DNA of 34,300 nucleotides, from positions 1-34,300 of the forward strand of contig JAQGBZ010000540.1 in NCBI GenBank assembly GCA_034687125.1, read 5' to 3'. Made by a program: the position numbers and the translations under genes. Source of the stretch: Neelides folsomi. Taxonomy: Eukaryota; Arthropoda; Collembola; Neelipleona; Neelidae. How positions within the stretch are numbered: position 1 is the stretch's first letter; the number at the start of each line of letters is the position of its first letter. Under the pieces are notes generated by a model. It saw nothing but the letters and a program-made list of their open reading frames with translations. It searched no databases and was not told the origin of the DNA. Of the stretch, positions 21,601-34,158 are shown in pieces.

Positions 21601-24600
21601 ATATGTGACATACTTCATATTTACTACCTATATACATATAATTTTAGTATTTGTATAATATCATATATGAAATATAAAGAAAATCGTATATACAGTATAT
21701 ATGATATGTATAAGTGTGTGTATAAGGAATATGTAAAAATGAGAAAAAATTTGATGTATTTTACTGTTTGTGTGCATTTTGTATAGGAAATCTTCTTTTG
21801 GATGTTGAAGATGAAATTTTTTTATCAACATCTTGTGTTGGGTGAAGTTTTAATATGGAGATCTCTTCTACTCAAAAACCCAAAACTTTCCCTCATAGAT
21901 GTCAAAGAGGAGACGTAAAGAAAATTTCTTAAAAATATTATTGCTTTTACCACTTTACAACACTTTACTTTTACCGCTTTTTTATTCACATTTTACACTT
22001 TTTGAGCATTTTACTCATTTTTCCAAGTTTGCATATTTTAGAATTATCACAATTTACGACTTGTTGGAATTCCTACAGTTTTTATTTTTTCGTTTTCTTA
22101 TTTTTGGAATTTCAACATTTCAACATTTTGGATTTTTAAATGTTTTTTAAATGTTTTTTAAAATTTTTAATTTTTTATAAAATTTTAGTGGAGATATAAT
22201 AGTGGAGAATTAAAATGTATTAAAAGAAATAAAAATGAATAAAATGATTTTGGCGAATAAAGGGAAAATGAGATTGAGAGATCTTGTGTGCTAAAAAGGT
22301 GTGGAAATTCCAATCATTCCCACCATAACTTTTTTTCTTTCCTTGACCATTGGAGAGAAACGAACGTTCCCAAATGATATAAAACTCAATTCCAGAGGAA
22401 TTCCTCAATAAAATCCTTTTATTTTCTTTTCCACTAAACTTAACTGCCTTTACCATTACGACCATTAGCAGTTAAATTCCACTTGAAAAAACGCTACTTG
22501 ATTTTATGCCAATTATTAATTATTTAAGAATTTTTTTAAAATTAATATTACATTATAATAACGTTATAATTTACAACATTTAACATTTTAAAAAATTAGT
22601 TGTTTATTTCATATTAACATTAATTATTTGTATATTAATTGAATTTTACGCATAAGGCTACAAAACCAAACTCCTAACTATGAATCTAATTTCTATAATT
22701 GCCATATTTTAATAAAATTAATTAAAATTGAATGGGTTTTTATTACCTGACTTCCGCTCCCTGTATTTGTTAATTTCTCTTCGTCGAGATTATTTGATTT
22801 GGGTATTGAAAGTGAGGAAGGAGCGCCGACGAGGGCCGTTTCGGCCAACCGCTTCGTTTGAGCCAAATTTTCAATGACAGTTCCGGGTTTGGGGGTCGAA
22901 TGGGATTTACGGGAAGCGACGGCTTTCTTTGCTCGCTCTCGAATTACCTTCAATTAAATGAAAAGTACAAACATCATGAACAATTAATTACAATTAACTG
23001 ACCTTAATTTATATATTAATTGACTTCAATTAACCTTATTTAACAATTAACCCCAAAGGACCAATAAACCAATAAAGATTCAATTAGTCGATTTTAATAA
23101 AAACCAAAATGGTTTAATTAAACACTTTTAGTAAATTTTATTAACATTAAGCTAAATGCTGCCAATTTAATTAACATTAAGCTAAATGTTGCCATTTTAA
23201 TTCAAATGTCTGTATTATTGAAAGTAGTTAAATTTCTGATTAATAAATTCCTAGATATTATTGGCTATTGGCACAAAGCAAACTGTAAACCGAAGAAGAA
23301 TATTTTTAATAATTTAGGAATATTTAATTATTATACTTGACTTTGAGAGTAATTAAAATTTTAATTAATTAGGAATTCCTGGGGAATTTGAAGATGTCGT
23401 TTTAATTTAATCTTGTAAATAGTTGTTGTTGGCTTTCATTCGAGCTTTTGAATTTCATTTCCCTCTTTGTCGATGTGGGTCGAGGGAGACATCGGAGTGA
23501 AACAAGTGGGGAAAGTTCCACTTGTCCGACATAAAGAGCCAATTAATCCCTCCCCCCTCCCTCCCCTCCTCCGAATTCCCCCCGTTTAAGCTGGGAGGGA
23601 AAAACCCGGGGATTTTTTCTTTCCTTCCCAAACTTCAACTTTTCACACTTTTTTTTCTTTCTCTTTGCCCTCCGCTGGCGTCTTCCCGACGTGGTCTCAT
23701 AACTTCCCCTCCGACACTCGACTTAATCTTGAGACTTTCCTTAAGAACCAGGTCAAACCGATTTACACTAAATTTCAGACTTTTCCTCACAACAGCGGTC
23801 ATCAACAACATGGCGTCATCGACAACTTCATGAAAGATTAACTGAGAAGAAGATTAAAAGGAACGGAGCCAAATTCATTATTTAAACTTGTCACAACCTG
23901 CGAAAATTCCCTTCACAAATTCTTAAATCCTAATTAAAAATCTAAAAACTAAATTTTAATGTGTATAAAATGTGTCTAAAAATTCCCGCTTAAATTCAAA
24001 TTATTTAAAATTGTAGTCTTTAAATAATATAAAATTGCAATTTTTTTGTAATTTATTTAAAATGACCGTATTCTGTAATTTATTTAAAATTGCCATTTTC
24101 TGAACATAATTAAAAATTTCATGTAAATAAAAGTTTTTGGAATCGACTTTAAAGTAATTAAATTCTTAATGTTTACATTATTTAGTTGGGTTAATTCTGT
24201 CTGGCCTGTTAATCTGATTAAGAGCTTAAAAGCTTATTTTTATTTTACCTTGAATATCCTGTAGTAGAGGAAAACGAGAATGGCACACGGGATGTAAAAT
24301 GAGCAGAGCGATGAGAAAATGACAAAATATTTGTTGTGGAACTGACAGTCGATCGCTTCGCCCATTTCGGGTGTTGGCAAAGCGGACAACGGCGGTTCAT
24401 TCAGTCCAAGAATAATCGGCGACCCCACGAGGGCCGAAAAAGCCCAAACGAACACAATGGTGATCCAAACGCGTGTGTTGTTCTTGTGCTTTGCATATTT
24501 AATTGGTTGAGTGACAGCAATAAACCTGAAAAGTTATTTTATTAATTATTTTAATATAAAAATAATCCTTTAAAATTTCAGTTACATTATAACCATGTAG

Positions 24601-26118
24601 GTTTGTGTTATAATTTAATTAACATTACTTAATTGAAATAACTTAATTTAATAAATGTCTTTTACTTATTTTACTTATTTCGATTTTGAAATTAAATTCT
24701 TATTATTAAATTAATTAATTATTCAATATTTGTCCAATTATAAAATTTTAATTAGAGTTGGGAAGTTTATAAATATTCATTTATTAATTTCCCTCTGTTT
24801 ACGATTTTAAGGTTTATAAGTGGAAATAGTTGTTTTGAATTTTAATTTTATGTTTGGTTTTGGATTTATAAGTTTAAGAGAAAGTGTTTTGGTTACCGGG
24901 AGGTTCATTTTCATTTCAACGCCCAAAATTCCCTTCGAATATCAAATGACCCATTTTCACTCACTTTCACTTAATATAAACTTAAATGATATTAAAATAA
25001 ATATTATAACTAACTATAAGATCCAACACTAACCGTACTGTGCATATATTTAATATTTATTTATCCTATCTTGTTGTATCACTATATTTGCCTTTCTTAA
25101 CATCCTACGCTATACATGCTACTTTTACTTTGTACATATAGTACACATATATAATATATAACTTACATTTAAGTTAACTTATGTATAGGGTAGGCCATAA
25201 GTATCTTTCTTTTTTATACGATTGTTAATTTAAAAAAGAAAGATACTTATGACTCACCCTGCATATACCACTATATATTCTCATCCATTCTGTTCAAACT
25301 GATAATCTTTATTAATATTTACTCACTGTATTGTACTACAAGATACTTTCCCTTATAAAGAATATCAACTCTGAATTATAAGAGATCTCAACAGTATTGA
25401 ATAAAGTGTTATAATATGAGCGGATTTATAATGATAGTAAAAAGTAATCATGAAGTTGGGAAAGAGGAAAAGACCCAAGATCGAATTTCCTCCATATCAA
25501 ACATCTAAATTGGAAACACGGCTAATTTATCAAGCACCAATTTGACATCTTTTTAACATTTTAATTAAAAGTGGGGGAAAGTTTAAAAATAATTCCCGTT
25601 TCTTTTTCATTCATTGTTTAGAGTTTAAATTATTTAAATGCGTCCTAAATTAAATTTACAAACTCAGCTATTTAAAAGAAGAGATTTTTCTATTAAATAT
25701 ATTTGAAAATTTTAATAAAATGAATAAATAAATTTAAAATATTTGGAATTTCGTAATTAATTTCATAATTAATTATAAAATTTTAATGTGAAAATGTTTG
25801 AAAGCTTAAAGTTTATAAAGTTTGTAAAATGTGTGAATTATTTTAGTTTTCTGCGTGCGTTTGGCATGTGAGTGTCGTTAATTGTTCGTATAGGAAATAT
25901 CAGCTCGGGATCTTGATTTATATGGAAGGAAAGTTTTACATAAATCTTTGTTAAATCTCCCTATGCTTTCATTCCTTTCCCCCATTAAGCTCAATGTTTT
26001 ATTACCTGTCGATGCTGATAGCGACGAGGTTGAGAATCGACGATGTACTGCAAGTAACATCCATTGCGATGTAAATGTCGCAGGCCAGTTGAGTCAAAGT
26101 CCAGTTATTATTACGAAA
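18618..26118 (-). CDS. Dop2R: D2-like dopamine receptor (GPCR), TM3 to C terminus, 5' exons absent
   Basis: Eight phase-consistent exons in transcript order: 26118-26006, 24525-24249, 22947-22747, 21083-20959, 20388-20238, 19390-19186, 19011-18865 and 18685-18618, for 428 residues and a stop. Exon 1 covers TM3 with the amine-binding Asp ([20 protein letters not shown]). Exon 2 carries [12 protein letters not shown]4, TM5 with agonist-contact serines ([10 protein letters not shown]) and ends YYRIFK. Exons 3-6 encode a long third loop with insect Dop2R signatures ([32 protein letters not shown]). Exon 7 has TM6 CWLPFF and most of TM7; exon 8 completes NPVIY and the short tail KKILGLSP, typical of D2-like receptors. 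The receptor responds to dopamine and couples mainly to Gi/o, lowering cAMP. The usual DRY reads DRF, split by an intron. TM1, TM2 and the N terminus were not found and presumably lie beyond 34300. Third-loop exons 22947-22747, 21083-20959 and 19390-19186 start in phase 0, which allows some alternative splicing. Confidence 0.94.
19998..20040. repeat. AT dinucleotide-rich tract in a receptor intron
   Basis: Runs of (TA)n broken by GC and TC steps. It can fold on itself. Simple sequence without a known role. Confidence 0.6.
21084..22746. other. receptor intron, no gene seen
   Basis: AT-rich, with (TATACATA)-like low-complexity stretches between about 21120 and 21720 and T-rich blocks near 21960-22190. 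I see no further exon or repeat family. Confidence 0.6.
22948..24248. other. receptor intron, no gene seen
   Basis: Contains a 30-base tandem duplication (23141-23200), a GC-rich pyrimidine block at about 23540-23600 and a repeated AATTTATTTAAAAT motif near 24000-24110. An open frame at 23522-23833 lacks any recognisable domain. Confidence 0.55.
23141..23200. repeat. 30-base tandem duplication
   Basis: Two head-to-tail copies beginning TTAACATTAAGCTAAATG, differing at two positions. Located in a receptor intron. Confidence 0.85.
25186..25261. mobile_element. 76-base mariner-type MITE
   Basis: Two 29-base arms are inverted copies: (C/T)AGGGT, then CATAAGTATCTTTCTTTTTT, around an 18-base centre. 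CAGGGTGAGTCATAAGTAT at the right end is a typical mariner terminus. The left flank is TA; the right flank reads CA, probably a mutated TA. It is almost pure terminal repeat and lies in the receptor intron between TM3 and TM4. Confidence 0.75.
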
Positions 26119-26231
26119 CTGAAATGAAAAAAAATAAATTATTAAAATTCATAATAAAATTAAATAAATTAATTTTAACTCAATTAACTTTATAGACTTG
26201 TAATTTTTTGCAGTTAATTTAATCAATAGTC

Positions 26232-26288
26232 AAGTTTAACCAACTAACATTAAGTAAGTTTAACAAACTAAAATTAGGTAAGTTAAAC
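26232..26288. repeat. 24-base tandem repeat, about 2.4 copies
   Basis: Copies start at 26232, 26256 and 26280 with AAGTTTAAC or a close variant, and diverge slightly. Just upstream of the TM3 exon on the minus strand. Confidence 0.65.
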
Positions 26289-29200
26289 TATTTGGGAATT
26301 TGTTAAATTCGTCAGATTTCCAATTTAAAGCAGTTTGAATTAACTAAATTCTGCCATTTTAATTTGGCGAGTGAATTTGAAAGGAAGGCTTTTGTCTTTT
26401 GGCTTCCATAATGGAAGTTCCATTGATGATAAAGTTTATTTAATATTGGTCTGGGTTTTGTAAAGAGGAGAACTGAGGATGGTTATTATAAGGTTAAATA
26501 AAGACATTGGTAAAGTGAATAGAAGGACGGTTGAATGGTTAATGTATTTAAATGGGTTTTGAATCAATATTTCATGATCCCATTGGAAGTGAAGTGTTTG
26601 AATATTTGGGTGTTGAAGGAGGTTTCCAGCTCGAATCATTTCAATTAAATTCCCACTCGCAAATCCAACCCCTGACATTGCCTTATATGAATTACAAAAG
26701 ATGATCCTCTGAATAATGGAAAATCCGAAAATCCGCCTACGAACTTTGCAAAAATAAACCCACCACTTTCTATTCTCAATACACAACTCAATTTTTATCT
26801 TTCAAATTCCATTCCAATCTTTTTAGATTTAAACTTAATAACTCAATACATAATTCAATATTACAACTAAATTACTTTTTGGCGCCAAAAACCAAAAGTT
26901 CATTTTATTTATCCAAACGCTTGTTTTAGCCATTCGCTAGTTTTATCCAAAGGCTAGTTTTAGCATTACGTGTATCATCCATTTTAAATACAATAATTTA
27001 TATTTTATACAAAATCGTATATTTTAATCCATTTAAGGTAATTTTAATCAAAGTAAAAATTTCTTTTTAAAATCATTCAATTTTATTATTTAGCATTTTA
27101 TTAATAATTATCAGCTTAATTATTTAATTTAGATATTTCTTCCTCATCTAGTTAGATTAAGTCAGTTTATTTTAAAATGTAAATTAAATAATTTTTGTAC
27201 ATAGTTAGTTTATTAAAAAAATTGTAGTAATTTGTATTTGGTTTTGTCTGGTTTTTGGTCCTTGGCGTTTGGGCGAATCAGATATCGATCGAATATATTT
27301 TTGCCGTGTATTTTTCCCCTTTGGTCTTATTAGCTAAGAGAAAAACATTTGCCGGTCTGGAGAGGATGAAAAGGGTTTGAATTCTCTTTGTTGGAAGGAA
27401 GAAAATGTGGGGAAGCACTTTGGGTCATTATCACTCGACTCCCTCACTCCTTTCACTCTCCATTAACTTCCACCACCAAAATCCACCACATTTACTCAAA
27501 ATTAAATTCATTTTTCAAAAACATCCCTTTAATATCCAAATACTAATTTAAATAAATTTCCTTATCTCATTACACACTTCCGCAACTCTTTAGCAATTTT
27601 TAAATGTTTTCAAGTATTATTTTTCTTTTAGCCGAAATAAAAATATAAAATTTGTTTAATTATGAATTAAATAATAAATTTTAAGTAGATGTAGTTTCAT
27701 TGAGTATCAAATTGGTCAAGTAAATAACATTGAATAAATTTTAATTAAAGTTAATTTTTAATTGTAGATTTCAAATATTTCATCCAAGTATGCGATTTTA
27801 GCCAAATCATCATAAAACGAGCGAAAATAGTAAAACGAGCGGGGTAAACTCCTTAATAAAAGGAGTAAAATTAAAGTAAAAGTGCTGATTTATGTGATAA
27901 AGTTAAGATTTCTGGAACTGAAAGAGGAAATTAATTGAAATCTTAATTATAATCAACCCTGTGGCCTTTTTCGTGTTTTTCTTCTTCAGATTTTTGTTTT
28001 GATAAACTCTGTTTTCGTCCCCAAGTTACGGCGCGATTTACGATTCCCTCAATTTCTCAATACAATTTCCTCCCTTTGTTTCCTCCCATAAGTCAAAGGG
28101 CAAGTCAGTCAACAGAGATTGCATTAAGATTATCTCGCACAAATTCAAGATCCCCCCTTTTGAATTCCCCACTCAATTCAATGACAAAAACACAAACAAC
28201 ATTTATTATCTGCCTTCACCACGCGCCGAATTAAATATCTCATTTAATCCAATTCTTCAATGATTTCCATTTTACCAAATATACCAAATATTGTATTTAT
28301 ATGAACTTTGACCTATCCAAAAACTACAATAAATAATTTACGTATTTAAATTCTATACTTAAATACAATATATATTTTCTGTATTTAAATTGTATAATAT
28401 GTAATATGAGATTGGATTTTATATATACTTATTATATGTTTTTAGTATGGGAAAAAAGAATATAAAATTAAATGGATTTGTTCCAATATGTTTCAATCTC
28501 AATATAAAGTTAATAGATCGCGGACATTAAAATGACATAATTCCTATACGATGTAGACGTGACAAGTTGGTGGTAATACTAGACCTCTTACACATGTCCT
28601 ATGACTCCTATGTGTTTCGAAGGGAGAATTTGGATTATGGAGAAGACGTGGGGTTATAATGGGCTTAGACATAATAGTTCACTCTTTGCCCAAAGACACT
28701 TTCTCATCCGTCATGAAAAAGGAATTGGGGAAACTGCGGCGTCTGAATAAAAGGAAGATGAAATTGAACAGACGCACATCCAAAGGCCCAATGGCCGATT
28801 AAAACTTTTCTCCTCTCTAGGGAACACAAAAATAGAAAAAGAACATTTCAACCAACCAATTCAACATTGTTGCTTTTTTTTCAAAATTTCTCACGTTTTT
28901 TGAATTTCCCACTCTATAGCATTTTTAAATTTTTATACATTACATTCGATTTTTTATAATTTAGATTTTTTACAATTTTTAGATTTTTTTAAATTTTTGT
29001 ACTAAATTTTTTGGTAAATTTGCAAAAAACTTAATTAACTTAATAAAGATGAATTATAAAAATGCTGAAATATGATTTAATGAAAATGTCAATTAAATGA
29101 TTTATTAATAAAAATGTGAACGACGTTTTGGAAAGGGAAAAAAAGTTTTTTTGTGTTCATTAAAGGAGACGTTGGCCTTTTGGAGTAATTCGATTTATTT

Positions 29201-31436
29201 CATGGGTCATTATATCCGATATAATTACAAAGTTACAAGAAGAAAAGTTTATATGATTAAAGCTTATCGAGAACTTTTCTTTAACCCATTTACCCCTTTC
29301 AAGCCCCAAAATTATATTGTCACTCCCAATGTAAAGAGACGAAAAAAGAACCAGAAAAGAAATAAAAAACGCAAGTGAAGAGAAAAAAGAATTAAAATCC
29401 CAATTGATTTTCCCTACCATTTTTCTATCCAAAATATATGGAATTAATATATAAAATATATCAGATATAAATTATTGAGGATTGACATATAAATTTATAA
29501 ATGGAGCTAATATATAAATTTATATAGGAAATTAATATATTAGAGATCTATACAGATTATACCAACTTCTCTTAAATATAGGAGTAAAATTATATGGCTT
29601 ATTTGATCCTATACTTATCAAGTATAAATATTGTAAAATGTATTAATTTTTGACTTTAATGCTATCAGTTTATTTCTTAGTATTAGAGATACAGTGTATA
29701 ATATATGTATATGGTACATGTAATATTTATATAAAAAAGATGTGATATTACTAAAGAGATGTATGTAATGTATTTATTGGAATTCCCTCACTTTTCAATA
29801 AAAGGGTTCGAAGATATTTAGGGGGAGATTAGCGGTTGAGCTCGAGGGCCCTCCATCGATTTCCCTCATGGACGAATGGATTAAGCCTAAAAATTCGGGG
29901 AGAAAAGTCCTTTAAATACCGAAATTCCCGAGACGATTCTTCTACAAAAAATCCCATTTCTATCCAATTTCATCCAATTTCAAAAAATTACAATTCACAA
30001 TTTTATTCCATTTTCACATCTCACTCCTTTTTTTAAATTTTCCTTTTATTTTGCACATTTTAAATATATTTTTAAATTATTGACAATTTTTGCAATTTTT
30101 AATATTGTAGATTGTTTTTTGCCAATTTTGGCTTTGTGGGGTTTTGCTAAAATTTGGCTTTAACTGTTAAGATATTAATGTAATGAGAATATTACTGAAA
30201 TTGGGATTTTTAGATTTTACTAAAGTTGGTATTCATTTTATGATCTTTTATGTAATAAAATTAATATGTAAAATTTGCAGTTTGATCAAATATTTGAGTT
30301 AGGAAATTTGGCTCCTTTGTGTTTGTTTTGAATTTTGGCTATTAAACGTGTAGGGAAATGTAATTTGAGCCTTCGTACATTTCAAACATTTGCTTGTAGA
30401 CTTTTGGATGTAAATAAATAATTAGAAAGAAGGAGAGTTTACTCTTCTTGCATTTGTTTGGCACAACAGATTTTGCCCTTTGGAATTTGGCTAAAAATTT
30501 GTCCATTCAATCCGCGTACTTCCGCCCTTCTCATATTTCCCTTCCTTTTTACAACTCACCCAAGACGTCAGGAAAATCCACTCGGAGGTTTTACAACAGG
30601 AAAGTTCAATTAGGAAAAAACATGCATTATGCAACAAACGTCTTTTGAAACTCCAAGAATAATTCAAAATTTCAAAATTCAATAATTCCCTCCATTGGTC
30701 AATAATTCAATTATTCAATAATCAATGACTATTTATTAATTACAATTAAATGAAAAATATTAATAAAAAGTCATTTAGGAATTAAAAAAATTAAATTAAA
30801 CATTAACTAACTAATTCAAAAAAGTTATTATTTATCCACATCATTGCTAATACAATATTCACCTATTTAATTGAAAATACTTAAACTTAAAAATGTCAAT
30901 TTTATTTATCAAATTCACAAATAATAAATAAAGAAAAAGAACATGAAACTAAAATGACTAAAATCTGCCTGGCAAAATCGAATTTTAAAATACAACTTTC
31001 TCTTAATTTGATAAAATAACTTTTTATTTCCTAAATTTCATCAAATTTCATTAAGTTCATTAAATTTTATTAAAGATTGTTAAACATTATCAAATATCAG
31101 ATTCATTAAATTTTATTAAATCGATTGGAAATTATTGAAAATGGAAAATTGAGAATTTGGGAATTGGAAATTTTGGTAAATTGGAAATTTGATTGAATGT
31201 GAGAGTAATTGAATTGAGGAATTGATTTTTAAAGTTCGTGCCTCTTTTTGAAAGTTTCTTTGACACGACCTGACATCACTGACATGGTCTAAATGGGTTT
31301 AAGGGTCTGAGTGGATGACAGTCGTTGAGAGTTCTTATGTTAAAGGTGGCTATTAAACTCCTCCCGACACATCCGGTCAATCGCATTTTCTCCTCACGCT
31401 CATCCCCTTTATTATTATCCTTCTCCGACCACTCAC

Positions 31437-31520
31437 ATCCCCAACATCGTCCACATCTACGTCCACGTCCACGTCCTCCCCCTCAAACACTCCCGTCCAG
31501 TTGGAAAATCCACTTCTCAT
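31437..31520 (-). CDS. candidate short N-terminal exon (speculative)
   Basis: An ATG at 31520 opens 28 codons, beginning MRSGFSNWTGVFEGED and ending in an Asp/Val run, directly before a strong donor GTGAGT. It has an N-W-T glycosylation site and GC-richer DNA, as expected for a GPCR extracellular start. It ends in phase 0, compatible with the TM3 exon, but a TM1/TM2 exon would still be needed between and I do not find one. It may be chance. Confidence 0.15.
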
Positions 31521-32486
31521 ACTTCCTATATATTTAATAAGAACCGATGTGTAAAGACGTGGAGAGATTTTTTTATTCTTCAACACCCCTTTTTAGAGAA
31601 AAAATTTTTTTCCTTCAAGATTCTATTACATACATTTTTCCTCAAATGTAACGTCTTGGTTCGTAATGAATCTCAGGACTGCGGTTGATTTAATCAATTT
31701 AACCCTTACGTTCCCCCTTATGCTTTTTCCCTTATGCTTTCCTTCTCTTTTTTCCCTTGAGGTTCCTTGTCATTTTTCCTCATCGTTCTCCTCATCGTTT
31801 TTCTTATGATTTTTCTTATTATTTTCCCAAAATTTATTTAACGAACTGCCAAGAACTTCCAATTTACGACTTATTATTTTTAATTAAAAACCCATTCAAT
31901 TTTAACGAGCTTTAAGGGAAAAAACTAAGGATGGAATATTTCCATCATTAAATATCAAATTGTATGGAATTATTAATTTGAATTTCTTTCTTACAAAGCA
32001 AGAAGGCAAAAATGGACGTCTAATTTAATAAATAACCAAATTGCGAATAATACAACAATTTAAAAATAAAATAAACGAAATCTTATGGATAAAATTCACA
32101 TTGTAAAATTCACATTGTAAATTCACAAAAAATTGATTTCCTTTAAAGTTTACATCATGCAATTTACTTTTATTCAATTTGTAAAATAAAAGTTTAATCA
32201 TTAAGTGAAAAATTCATTAAAAGGGGGAGAGTTTAGGTTTAAGGATTTTATAGAGTTTATAAAGTTAATTGCGTTAAGTTAATGAAAATATTAAATGAAG
32301 ATATTGGGAGAAAGTTATATGCTGAAGAATGTAAAGAATTTTAATAGTTTTAAGACAAAGAATATCTATAAAGTTAATACTGTATAGAGAAATATTTCTA
32401 GAATATCATACAATCTTAATACTTAGCTTATACCATTGTATGTATATGGTACGTACATATTTTATGTATGGTATAAGGAATTTTGT

Positions 32487-32516
32487 ATGAAAGCGAGGGT
32501 TAACCCTCGCTTTCAT
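32487..32516. repeat. 30-bp perfect palindrome
   Basis: The sequence reads ATGAAAGCGAGGGTT and then its exact reverse complement, with no spacer. It is GC-richer than the AT-rich DNA around it. It could form a hairpin or bind a dimeric protein. Confidence 0.9.
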
Positions 32517-34158
32517 TTCGCTTCTTAAGAACAAATTGTTAATTTATTCCGAATTCTTGAAGATCAAGTGGAGTTCGTTCATCCGAAATATTTGGGGTTT
32601 AATAAATTTTCGCATTTTCCGCACGGCGATGCGTCTTGGCCTTTTTCATCCAATAAAATGCTTTCTCTATCTTAAATGATCTTTCAACCTTTTCCTTATA
32701 TTTCTTCCTTTTATTTTCTTCGTCTCGATCTATTGCCCATTTCGACAAATTTCAAACTTTCCTATCTCTATACATATCCTGAACATTTTATATATATATT
32801 TTACTTTTATATACTTTTTATATAGAGCAACTTTTAGATACAATTTTATTTACAATTTGAGATATATTTTGTATACATTTTGTATTTAAGTTATTTTAAG
32901 GATTCTCGGAGGCGTTTAAGTGCTTTGGGTTTTTCTCCTATACGTTCTAATAAGACTAAAAGTGTTTTGTGAATTTGTGCGGTGTGGGATCGTAAAAAAC
33001 ACTTTGTCCATTTGATGTTATAAAAGGAGGATTTTTAAATTAAAGCAGAATATTTCATTTTTAGTGCGGTGGGCGGTGATCAACTTGTCCCTTTATGGTA
33101 AGTTAAAAGGAGGAGCGAGAGTTGTAAAACATCTCCAAATGCTCAACAAAGTAAGATGAATTTTTAAACCTTCTTTTTACACCAATTCCCAATAGACCAA
33201 ATTCCACCTTTACGCCCAATGTCCAAATTGACTTGAATGGAAGGCAAAGGAATTCCAAACACCAAACTCCCATGCATTTACAATAACATGGATTTATTAC
33301 AATTCAACTCTAAATATACAAATCCTATACAAATAACATAAATATCCAAATAAATAATAAATACACCTGTACAATAAATTCTCCAAGTGTTAAATATTGA
33401 AATAATTCTTATTCATAAATCTCTATTATAAATACTTTATATTTATCAAGGATATATTGTATACCTATAAGTAGCATATACAATATATACATATATGTAA
33501 GTATGGATCTCTTAATCTTATAATTGTATTCAATTTTTTCATAGCCAAAAGGCGACTCTTTTTTAACAAACGAAAATTTCTTCTTCTTTGTCATGTAGCT
33601 ATATTTTAAAATATATCAACTTGAATATAAGTATATTTTATTTTTAAGGCAACGGAAATATGTTTGAAATATTTGTATAGGAAATTTATAGTATTTATAT
33701 GTAGGTATGTATTTATGTATGGAGTTGGTATATACCAATATTGTACATACACTTGTATGATTTTTGTATGGATGGACAAAAAAGTAAATATGAAGCGTAT
33801 GGGGAATATAAGGAATATATATGAAAAAAAGAATTTGATGTGTTTGAGAAAATAATCTGAGACATATTTTCAATTTAGCCCCAAGCATTTTCATCTCTCT
33901 CAACAAATCCACTTTTTCCCTCCCCAACAAATGAAAAAAAGAGTCCAATTCTCCAATGACTCAATTTCACAACACTTTATAGCCTTTTTCATTTTTCTCA
34001 ATAAAATGATATTTTGGACATTTTTAATATTTTTATCATTTTTAATATAATTAATTCCTTTATTGCGCTTTTCAATCAATTCTTTACCGTGAATTTTTGC
34101 AATTCGATATTTGCAATTTAATATTTCCAATCTTTGCTATTTAATATTTCAAATTTTT

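Noticed and set aside
26436..26786. 116-codon minus-strand open frame with a hydrophobic segment
   Set aside because: No motif, wrong sequence for TM1/TM2 of the receptor, and a length that can arise by chance in a window of this size.
32603..32760. Lys-rich minus-strand reading (KVERSFKIEKAFYWMKKAKT) ending in TAA
   Set aside because: No start, no clear acceptor and a stop just upstream. It is helical-looking but not recognisable, and such Lys-rich frames are common in AT-rich DNA.
33065..33097. Possible 33-base plus-strand microexon between TTTTTAG and GTAAGT
   Set aside because: Good splice-like borders but no partner exon and no coding context.
33616..33948. 110-codon minus-strand frame rich in Tyr, Ile and His
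   Set aside because: Derived from TATA/TACATA low-complexity DNA; no family resemblance.
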